Source of the DNA: Planctomycetota bacterium
GTDB taxonomy: Bacteria; Planctomycetota; Phycisphaerae; Phycisphaerales; UBA1924
Assembly (NCBI GenBank): GCA_023432465.1
Contig: JAEYUO010000035.1
Coordinates: 15,726-79,725 of the forward strand
DNA: 64,000 nt
Reading direction: 5' to 3'
Shown: positions 8,931 through 19,175 of the stretch, in pieces
How the letters are laid out: the number at the start of each line of letters is the position of its first letter
Position numbering within the stretch: position 1 is the stretch's first letter
Position numbers and translations under genes: made by a program
The notes under the pieces: generated by a model
Told to the model about the DNA's origin: nothing
Seen by the model: only the letters and a program-made list of their open reading frames with translations
Database searches by the model: none

Positions 8931-11084
8931 ATGTTGACCTCTCCACGCCGAACGCTCGGCGCCCAGTTGGTTGCTGCCGGCGCGTTCGGGATGCTTGCGG
9001 CGTCCGCCGCGTTCGCCCAGCCCGCGAACAACACCTGCGCGAACGCGATCCCGATCGGCAACTCGACGGTCTCCGGCACGACGATCGGCTCGACGAACGA
9101 TGGAACGGCCGGTTGTGGCAACTCGAACTCGAACGGCGATGTGTGGTACCGCTACACCGCGCCCGCAACGACCACCATCACCGTCACGACCTGCAACCCG
9201 GGCACGAACTACGACTCGGTGTTGTCCGTGCACTCCGCAGCCTGTCCGGCTTCAACGGCGACACAGATCGCCTGCAATGACGACGAGGCCTGTTCGCTCG
9301 CCGGTTTCCGCTCGACGTTGACGTTCAATGCGATCGCTGGGACCGAGTACCTGATCCGCGTGTCCGGTTACGCCTCCAACGTGGGGACATTTGAGATGAG
9401 TATTGGGCCCGGCGGCGGCGGGCAGCCCCCGGCGAACGATGCCTGCGCGAGCGCCACGGCGATCGGGAACGGGTCGTTCGCGGGCACGACGAACAACGCC
9501 GCGGCGGATGGGCAGTCTTCCTGCGTCGGTTCGGCCACGCCGGATGTGTACTACCTCTATACCGCGCCCGCGGCCGGCACTGTCCACGCGAGCACCTGCA
9601 CCGCCGCGAACTACGACACGGTGATCTCCGTTCACTCGGCCTGCCCGGCCACCACCGCCAACCAGATTGCCTGCAACGACAACTCCTGCAACGTGCGGTC
9701 GCAGGTCTCCTTCGAAGCTGCCGCCGGGCAGCAGTATGTGATCCGTGTCGCGGGCGCGACGGCATCGGGCACGTTCACGCTCACGATGGGCGAGCCTCCC
9801 GCGCCGGCGGGCGGGCCCGATGTCACCTATCAGCACGTGAACGGCTTCTCGAACTCGGGCGCAGTCGGCGGGATCCGCGCGTATGCGCTCGGTTCGGACA
9901 CGTGCAACATCGGCGATGAGAATCTTCTCTGGACCAACGCGGGTACTCCCGCGCTCGCCATGAACGCCTACCGCCTCCACAACGGACGGCTGGTTCAGAT
10001 TGGCCTGGGGTTCGCCAAGACCGCTTGCTGCGCCGGCGCCACCAGCGGTTGCGGCAGTTGTAACGGCGCCGGAGGCGCTGTGCTCGGTGCCGGATGCAAG
10101 GATGTCTACGGCGCAGGCTACAACGCCAACCAGCCGCACCTTGCCCCGCGGTCAGCGATCAACGGGTTCTCGGCGATCATCAGCCCGTACCCGCAGACAT
10201 CCGGCGATGCGATCTTCCGCCGGCTGCAGATTGCCCAGTCGGACATGACGACCTCCACGTTCACCGGCGCTCGCTTCTTCGCCGAGGGCGCGTACATGGC
10301 GACCGATGATGCCGCTTCCGGCAACGCGATGAACAACAACTCCTACATGATCGTGAACATCGATCAGTCGAGCTTCAACATGAGCTCCGCCTCGGGCACG
10401 TTCCAGGGCATTCCGGCCATCCGCGCATGGCGCGATCATGGCCTGGGCAACAACGTCGTGGACCCCTCCGTCGGCATCCTCAGCGTCGATGTCCCGCAGG
10501 AGGGCCGGTTCTGGGTCGCCACAAAGGTGACGGACCTGGGCAACGGCAGCTATCTCTATGACTACGCGATCTACAACATGAACTCCGACCGTAGCGGCGG
10601 CTCGGTCACGGTCCCCCGGGCAGCGGGCGTCAACGTCTCGGGCGTCGGGTTCCACGATGTTAACTACCACTCCGGTGAGCCCTACGACAACACCGACTGG
10701 ACCAGCAGTGTGAACGCCTCCACAGTGGAGTGGCGCAGCCCGCAGACATTCGCCCAGAATCCCAACTCCAACGCGCTGCGCTGGGGCACGATGTACAACT
10801 ACTGGTTCACCGCCGATACGGCCCCGACCACGGGCACGGTGACCCTGGGCCTCTTCAAGCCGGGCACCCCGACCGAGGTCGCGTTCGACGTCCTGATCCC
10901 TTCCGCGGGGACCGGCTGCCAGGCAGACTTTGACGGCAACACTGTGCTCAATGTCGCCGACATCTTTGCATTCCTCGCCGCGTGGTTTGCAAGCGATCCG
11001 AGCGCCGACATTGACGGCGTTCCGGGCATCGGCGTCCCGGACATCTTCTCCTTCCTGAGCCTCTGGTTCGCGGGTTGTCCATAA
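8931..11084 (+). CDS. Secreted protein with two PPC-like modules and two GC-type dockerin-like motifs
   Basis: The start at ATG 8931 is preceded by AAGGA at good spacing and followed by a signal peptide (LVAAGAFGMLAASAAFA, then QPANN), giving 717 residues. The longer upstream frame lacks these signals. Two similar modules (residues about 25-160 and 165-285) share the plan N-D/N-x-C-A-x-A...G-T-T...D-V-W/Y-Y-x-Y-T-A-P...T-C...Y-D-(S/T)-V-(L/I)-S-V-H-S...Q-I-A-C-N-D. This resembles bacterial pre-peptidase C-terminal-like domains. A long middle region has no recognised family. The C-terminus carries two dockerin-like motifs (D-I-F-A-F-L-A-A-W-F-A and D-I-F-S-F-L-S-L-W-F-A-G-C-P). It is probably extracellular; no catalytic function can be assigned. 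Confidence 0.85.
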   Translation: MLTSPRRTLGAQLVAAGAFGMLAASAAFAQPANNTCANAIPIGNSTVSGTTIGSTNDGTAGCGNSNSNGDVWYRYTAPATTTITVTTCNPGTNYDSVLSVHSAACPASTATQIACNDDEACSLAGFRSTLTFNAIAGTEYLIRVSGYASNVGTFEMSIGPGGGGQPPANDACASATAIGNGSFAGTTNNAAADGQSSCVGSATPDVYYLYTAPAAGTVHASTCTAANYDTVISVHSACPATTANQIACNDNSCNVRSQVSFEAAAGQQYVIRVAGATASGTFTLTMGEPPAPAGGPDVTYQHVNGFSNSGAVGGIRAYALGSDTCNIGDENLLWTNAGTPALAMNAYRLHNGRLVQIGLGFAKTACCAGATSGCGSCNGAGGAVLGAGCKDVYGAGYNANQPHLAPRSAINGFSAIISPYPQTSGDAIFRRLQIAQSDMTTSTFTGARFFAEGAYMATDDAASGNAMNNNSYMIVNIDQSSFNMSSASGTFQGIPAIRAWRDHGLGNNVVDPSVGILSVDVPQEGRFWVATKVTDLGNGSYLYDYAIYNMNSDRSGGSVTVPRAAGVNVSGVGFHDVNYHSGEPYDNTDWTSSVNASTVEWRSPQTFAQNPNSNALRWGTMYNYWFTADTAPTTGTVTLGLFKPGTPTEVAFDVLIPSAGTGCQADFDGNTVLNVADIFAFLAAWFASDPSADIDGVPGIGVPDIFSFLSLWFAGCP

Positions 11085-11121
11085 GCCCTCGGATCAGTTC
11101 AAGACTCCAACTGCTTGCTCA

Positions 11122-11155
11122 CGGCCGCGCCCTTGACCGGGGCGCGGCCGTTTTT
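11122..11155 (+). terminator. Rho-independent terminator
   Basis: CGGCCGCGCC (11122-11131) pairs perfectly with GGCGCGGCCG (11141-11150), extended by one C-G pair, and is followed by TTTTT. It sits 37 bases after the dockerin-protein stop and insulates it from leuS. Confidence 0.85.
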
Positions 11156-11258
11156 CGAGGAGGAACCTGAGTCTCCGCCGCGTACGGCGTGCGACGGAGC
11201 CGCAACTCGTCTACCCGGGATCGGTTCGCGAGCCGAACATCCCGCCTAGCGTCATTGG

Positions 11259-14495
<3,237 letters not shown>

Positions 14496-14546
14496 TGAGT
14501 CGATGGATCGTTGAAGCCGTGATTCGCTTGCGGCTCCGCCGCGCGG

Positions 14547-15716
14547 TCACTCTTCGATGATCACCGGAACCGTGGTTGTGCGGGACCACTTGGCCGGTGA
14601 TGCCGACCACCACAGCACACTGGCGGAATCGGTGGCGATCGGCTGAGCCACCGGCTCATCCAGCACCATCACCCGCACCGTTCGCCCCGGAACGTTGCTC
14701 CCCGCGCCAAGCAACCCGCACGCGGTGAGCACCTGCCGCAGGCTGGCTGGATCCGCAGCGCTTGCGACGCTCAGGTACTGCCGACTGCTCGGGATGCCCG
14801 CATCCGCGCCCCGGACCGACCACGGATCGCGGAGCGATGCGGCCCAGTCGGAACGCGGAATGCCGTCTTCTCGAGAGACAGCACGTGCAAGCGGAGACAT
14901 CGAAGAGGTCACAAGGTCATCAGCGACCGGCGAGACCCGAAACGTCGGCCCGGATGTGGCAAGGCCGGAGATGCGGTCGGCCAGTGCCGCCGTGTTGCCG
15001 CTGATGACGATCGCCAGCCGCCCCGCCGCGGCGAGGTCCAGCAACTCCGCCTCGCTCAGGACTGTCCCGTCCGCGGAGACTCCCGGCCCATCGGCGGAGG
15101 AGGTAGTGGCAAGCGCCGTGTACAAAGGCATCGTCGGTTCGCTCGATGCGATCAGTGTGTCGTCGATGCCGGGCGTCGGCAGGCTGGGCAGATCGGACGG
15201 CGGATCAGTGTTCTGCGCGAGCGAGTCCGGCCCGGTCAGGTGTGCGCTGCCGCCCGAACCTTGCGGCCAGTTCTGGATGCCGACGTACGTGCCCCACACG
15301 CCCAAGCCGATCGCAAGCAGCAGGCTTGCGGCGGTGGCGAGCCGACGTACCCACGCCCGCTCGAACAAAGCGGCGATCGGGTTGCGACGCTCGATCCGGG
15401 TTGTGGCGGCACTGATTGGGATCGCAGCAGGAACCACGGGTTCGCTCAGCGATCGCAAAGCCTCCTGATCGATGCGGATTTCAACCGCCTCGAGCAGGCC
15501 CGCAGGGGCGCGGACCGATTGATCCAGAACACGCATCGCCGCGCGGTCCGACCGAATCCCGGCAAAGAACTTGGCAATCTCGGGGTGACGCACCAACGTC
15601 GCGCGGAGTGCCTCCTCACGCTGCGGAGAGATCGTGCCGCCCTCAACGAGGTCCGCCAACTCCGCCTCCGTCAGGCCCGTGGCGGTGAGGATGGTCTGGA
15701 TCGTGCGCTCGGTCAT
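14547..15716 (-). CDS. Putative membrane anti-sigma factor partner of the ECF sigma factor
   Basis: This 389-residue protein has a soluble N-terminal part (residues 1-120, with T-E-A-E-L-A-D-L-V and R-H-P-E-I-A-K-F-F), one clear transmembrane helix (about residues 126-148, TAASLLLAIGLGVWGTYVGI) and a long periplasmic-side C-terminal region with no recognised family. Its ATG overlaps the sigma-factor stop by four bases (ATGA), so translation is probably coupled. An anti-sigma role is inferred from this coupling and the one-helix topology; no zinc-binding HxxxCxxC motif is visible, so it would not be a classical ZAS-type anti-sigma. It converges on leuS with 51 bases between the stops. Confidence 0.6.
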   Translation of the reverse strand: MTERTIQTILTATGLTEAELADLVEGGTISPQREEALRATLVRHPEIAKFFAGIRSDRAAMRVLDQSVRAPAGLLEAVEIRIDQEALRSLSEPVVPAAIPISAATTRIERRNPIAALFERAWVRRLATAASLLLAIGLGVWGTYVGIQNWPQGSGGSAHLTGPDSLAQNTDPPSDLPSLPTPGIDDTLIASSEPTMPLYTALATTSSADGPGVSADGTVLSEAELLDLAAAGRLAIVISGNTAALADRISGLATSGPTFRVSPVADDLVTSSMSPLARAVSREDGIPRSDWAASLRDPWSVRGADAGIPSSRQYLSVASAADPASLRQVLTACGLLGAGSNVPGRTVRVMVLDEPVAQPIATDSASVLWWSASPAKWSRTTTVPVIIEE

Positions 15717-16435
15717 GACTGCTCGTTCCCACCCTTGCCTGACGTGTTCAGACGCTCCTCCACCAGTTCCCGCAGCGCCAGCCGTGCGCGGAACAGGCGG
15801 CTTTTCACCGTCCCGACAGCAACTTCCAAGACCAGACCGATCTGCTCGTACTCCAGTCCCTGCACATCGCGAAGGACCAGGATCGCACGCTGGTCGTCGG
15901 GAAGCTCCGCCAAGGCGGCCGAAACGGCGAGATGCCGCTCATCCCTTTGGACGCCCGGACCCGGCGAAAGTTCCCCGGAGCGTCCCTCGGTACCGAGCGA
16001 CCGAATAGAACCCGAATCCACTGATTCCAAGGCTTTGTGCCGTCTGTGCTTCTGGGCCCGGAGCCAGGACAGGCACGCGTTCATCGCGATGCGGATCATC
16101 CACGTGCTGAGCTGCGACCGGCCGTCATACCCCTCCAGTCCCTGCAGGATCTTCACCATGGCATCCTGCGTGAGGTCCGCCGCGGCCTCCCGACCGACCA
16201 TCCGCATGCACACAGCGAAGAGCCGATCCTGATGGTGGGAGAGCAGTTCGCCCCATGCTTCGCGGTCCGACGGCCCGTGCTTCTGAATGCGGGCGAGGAG
16301 CGCGGCTTCGCGCTGGGGCCAGTCGGCCGCGGCGATCCGCGGCGTTGCGGGATTGGATGCACCCGAGTTCGGCAATGGTCCCTCGAACGTGTCTCCGCCC
16401 TTCCCGATGCCCCGAGCATGTGGCAACGACCGCAT
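15713..16435 (-). CDS. ECF-type RNA polymerase sigma factor
   Basis: Starting at ATG 16435 this is 240 residues, slightly long for the family because of an N-terminal extension of about 45 residues. Sigma region 2 is seen as D-R-L-F-A-V-C-M-R-M-V-G...D-L-T-Q-D-A-M-V-K-I and W-M-I-R-I-A-M-N-A. Region 4 follows as L-P-D-D-Q-R-A-I-L-V-L-R-D-V-Q-G-L-E-Y-E-Q-I...G-T-V-K-S-R-L-F-R-A-R. A longer frame upstream would overlap ispE and was not used. The gene lies 31 bases after the ispE stop and overlaps the next gene by ATGA. The regulon is unknown. Control by the downstream membrane protein is inferred. Confidence 0.88.
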   Translation of the reverse strand: MRSLPHARGIGKGGDTFEGPLPNSGASNPATPRIAAADWPQREAALLARIQKHGPSDREAWGELLSHHQDRLFAVCMRMVGREAAADLTQDAMVKILQGLEGYDGRSQLSTWMIRIAMNACLSWLRAQKHRRHKALESVDSGSIRSLGTEGRSGELSPGPGVQRDERHLAVSAALAELPDDQRAILVLRDVQGLEYEQIGLVLEVAVGTVKSRLFRARLALRELVEERLNTSGKGGNEQS

Positions 16436-16466
16436 GGTATCGGCCGGCGAAGGCCCGATGCGCGAC

Positions 16467-17378
16467 TCAGAGCAGGGGAGTTGCGACCGCCGCAAGTTCT
16501 GGACAAAGCCGGCGTGCATCGGCGGCGAGTTGGGCCGCGTGGCCCTCTGTGTGCGCCAGCGCGAACATCGTCGACCCGCTCCCGGTGACATGAACGGGCG
16601 CATCCAGCCCCTTCCCCAGAGAAGCCAACATCTCCGCAAGCCGCGGTTCAACCGAGCACGCGGGCGCGGCGAGATCGTTGAACAGCGGCGCGGTCGGCAG
16701 GTCCGCCGCGGCGGTGCGGGTGAGCGAGCGGATGTCGGCCTCTCGGAGCGGACCGGGCGATGCGCGATCAAACGCCTGATACACAGGGCCGGTCGGGCAG
16801 CCATACGGCGGGAAGAAGAGTGCGGCCCAGCCGGAGCAAGGTGCGAGGCGCTCGATCCGCTCGCCAAAGCCGGTAACGATTGCCGGCCGCGCGGGCTGAT
16901 CGAGGGGAACATCGTCGATAAAGAACGCGATGTCGCTCCCCAGCGATGTGGAGAGCTCGCGGAGCTTCTCTCGCGACAGGCCGAGGCTGAATAGCTCGTT
17001 GATACCGATGAACGCCGCCGCGGCATCCGCCGAGCCGCCGCCCAACCCGGCACCCACGGGCGATCGCTTTCTCAATGTCGCGTGGACCGGCAGCGACCGG
17101 ACCGCGGCGAGTTCGAGCAGCCTGTGCGCCCGAACCGCGAGATCCTTCTCGATCGGCCAGTCGATCGGGCTCTGCCGCGGCGCATCGCTCGCCCATTCAA
17201 TGGTCCATTTCGAATCGCTGGTCACCGATCGTGCGAGCGAAAGTTCGTCGTGCAGCCCGATGCACGTGAACCACGAGGCGATCGGGTGATAGCCGCGCGG
17301 CGGTGCCGGAGGGCCGACCGCCAGCGCAAGGTTGATCTTCGCATGCGCGCGAATCAGAAGTGATTGGAGCGGCGGCAT
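16467..17378 (-). CDS. ispE: 4-diphosphocytidyl-2-C-methyl-D-erythritol kinase
   Basis: IspE is a cytoplasmic GHMP kinase that phosphorylates CDP-methylerythritol in the non-mevalonate isoprenoid pathway. The 303-residue protein begins with the family pattern A-H-A-K-I-N-L-A-L, has G-Y-H-P-I-A-S-W-F near residue 30, and the ATP-binding motif P-V-G-A-G-L-G-G-G-S-A-D-A-A at about residue 105. A late G-S-G-S-T-M-F-A-L is the third GHMP motif. ATG 17378 is chosen; a GTG one codon earlier (17381) is equally possible. It sits first in a - strand group with the ECF sigma and anti-sigma genes, which may share its transcript. Confidence 0.93.
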   Translation of the reverse strand: MPPLQSLLIRAHAKINLALAVGPPAPPRGYHPIASWFTCIGLHDELSLARSVTSDSKWTIEWASDAPRQSPIDWPIEKDLAVRAHRLLELAAVRSLPVHATLRKRSPVGAGLGGGSADAAAAFIGINELFSLGLSREKLRELSTSLGSDIAFFIDDVPLDQPARPAIVTGFGERIERLAPCSGWAALFFPPYGCPTGPVYQAFDRASPGPLREADIRSLTRTAAADLPTAPLFNDLAAPACSVEPRLAEMLASLGKGLDAPVHVTGSGSTMFALAHTEGHAAQLAADARRLCPELAAVATPLL

Positions 17379-17402
17379 CACGGATCATAGTGGGCCGCCG
17401 CT

Positions 17403-19043
17403 TCAGGCCGAAGCAGCGGCGAGCACGGCTGCCGCGGCTTGTTCAGTGTTCGGCGAGGGGTAGATCCGGTGCACGCGCAGCCCCTGCGATTCGTACACGG
17501 CGCGGCGGCTCCAGACCGAGTCTGCGTGAATGTACGAAGAAATCACCACATCAGTCGCGCTCGTCGCCGCGGCCTCAGCTGGAGAAACGACCGGCCATCC
17601 CAAAAACTTCGTGCCCCATCGCTGCTTGTCATCATCGCAGAGTGCAACGATCTCCGCAGGCGACTTCGCCAGAACGCCCGCGAGTTCGAGCGTGTGCTGA
17701 CCCGCGCCGTGCAGCACGATCCGCCGCCCAGCCAGCGAAGCGAGAAGCGATCCCAGCAGTTCGGGCGCACCGGGCCCGGTGCTGCCCGAGCGCCCCGGCG
17801 CGGTGCGGGAGGAACTGAACGCGCTCGGCCAGTCCGTCCGCCACCATCGCGCAGGGCCTTGTGCCGCCGCATCCACGAGCGCGGCGACCTGCTCGACATG
17901 GGCCTCGAGGCTGAACTGCTCCCGCGCCGCACGCCACGCCGCCTGCGCCATCGCATCCCGGTCCGACGCCAGGAATCGTTCAACGCCATCGGCGACATGT
18001 GCGGCCGCGGCTGCTTCGTCGTCTCCAGGCTTCGCCGCGACAAACACCGCGCTCTGCCCGTCTGTCAGCCCGCTCGTCGCGCCGGAGTTGGCGCTGGTGA
18101 TGATCGGCACGCACCCCCGCGCCATGGCCTCGATGCGGCTGATGCACAGACCCTCAAAGCGAGAGGCCAGCACAAAGGCATCCGAGGCGTCAAGATGCGC
18201 GAGGACCTCCGCAGCGCTGACGCTCCGCAGCCGTGTGACCCTCGGGCGTGTCGCGATCATCGCATCGAACTCCGCCGCGGCCGGGCCGTCGCCCACGACG
18301 GTGATCCGGTGGTCAATGCCGCGGCGCGAGAGTTCATCGCTCAGGAAGGCCAGTGCGCCGATCCGCTTCTGGTGGTGCTCGATCCGACCGGTGTAAACCA
18401 GCCTGAGCGGTCGCCCCGCGAGCGGCTGCCGCGGCGAGGGCAGAGTGTCCGGAACTTCCACCCCGTGCGGAATCGCGGCGATGTCCGACTCCCGCCCCGG
18501 AAAGGCCATCCCGAGCGTGCCCACATACCGCGCATCGATGGCGACGAACTTTGAAACAATCGGTTCGTAGCGCCGCAGAACCGCCGAGTCATAATCGGAG
18601 TCCGCGTGTTGCCACGCGAGCACACGCAGGGTATCGGCCTGAGTCGTGCACAAGGCCGCGGCGATCCCGTAGGAATCGCCGAGGATGTTCGGCGACAGCA
18701 CGACCGGCCCGCCGATCCCGGCTCGTGCGCCGTACGCCGCGCGGCCAAGCTCTTCGATGGCGCGACGGTACATCGGCAGGAAGGGGGAAAGATCCCCGCC
18801 CGCATCGCCCATGTGCGGCCAGCCGTCGGGGATGATGCGGATGACTCCGGGATGGAAGTCCAGTTGCGCGGGCGGATGGCCGTCGCGACGGGGGTGAACC
18901 ACCATTCCGACGACACGGCCGCGGGTTGCCAGTCCGTTCGCCAGGCGGACCGCCCACGATGTGACCCCGCCCAGATCAAGTCCGTGAGGGAGGCTCAAGA
19001 GCAGTGGGGCTGCCGCAGAGGACTGAGCGCGGGCTGAACGCAT
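17403..19043 (-). CDS. GT4-like glycosyltransferase with C-terminal GAGQHT Rossmann-like domain
   Basis: The 546-residue protein has a GT-B glycosyltransferase layout. The C-terminal sugar-nucleotide half is recognisable from L-V-Y-T-G-R-I-E-H-H-Q-K-R-I, V-V-G-D-G-P and R-F-E-G-L-C-I-S-R-I-E-A-M-A-R-G (E-x7-E). After a linker, residues about 440-537 form an extra domain starting R-R-I-V-L-H-G-A-G-Q-H-T and containing C-D-D-D, G-W-P-V-V-S-P and V-H-R-I-Y. The same domain ends three other proteins of this cluster. Donor and acceptor are unknown; a surface glycan is inferred from context. It is divergent from the next glycosyltransferase gene, with 132 bases between starts that should hold both promoters. 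Confidence 0.8.
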   Translation of the reverse strand: MRSARAQSSAAAPLLLSLPHGLDLGGVTSWAVRLANGLATRGRVVGMVVHPRRDGHPPAQLDFHPGVIRIIPDGWPHMGDAGGDLSPFLPMYRRAIEELGRAAYGARAGIGGPVVLSPNILGDSYGIAAALCTTQADTLRVLAWQHADSDYDSAVLRRYEPIVSKFVAIDARYVGTLGMAFPGRESDIAAIPHGVEVPDTLPSPRQPLAGRPLRLVYTGRIEHHQKRIGALAFLSDELSRRGIDHRITVVGDGPAAAEFDAMIATRPRVTRLRSVSAAEVLAHLDASDAFVLASRFEGLCISRIEAMARGCVPIITSANSGATSGLTDGQSAVFVAAKPGDDEAAAAAHVADGVERFLASDRDAMAQAAWRAAREQFSLEAHVEQVAALVDAAAQGPARWWRTDWPSAFSSSRTAPGRSGSTGPGAPELLGSLLASLAGRRIVLHGAGQHTLELAGVLAKSPAEIVALCDDDKQRWGTKFLGWPVVSPAEAAATSATDVVISSYIHADSVWSRRAVYESQGLRVHRIYPSPNTEQAAAAVLAAASA

Positions 19044-19175
19044 GCATGATCGATCGGCAAGTCAGCCCAGTTTTGGTGATCCGGATCGGGGTGGGTCGAT
19101 AACCGGAGGTGGACGAAGCCGGACGGGAGATGGTGCGCGCTGCGCCGACCAACGCCGCTGCGCCAGGACCGACGC

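Noticed and set aside
16435..17053. N-terminal extension of the sigma factor overlapping ispE
   Set aside because: The extension translates as Arg/Ser/Pro-rich noise antisense-free but out of frame with ispE; the family homology begins after ATG 16435.
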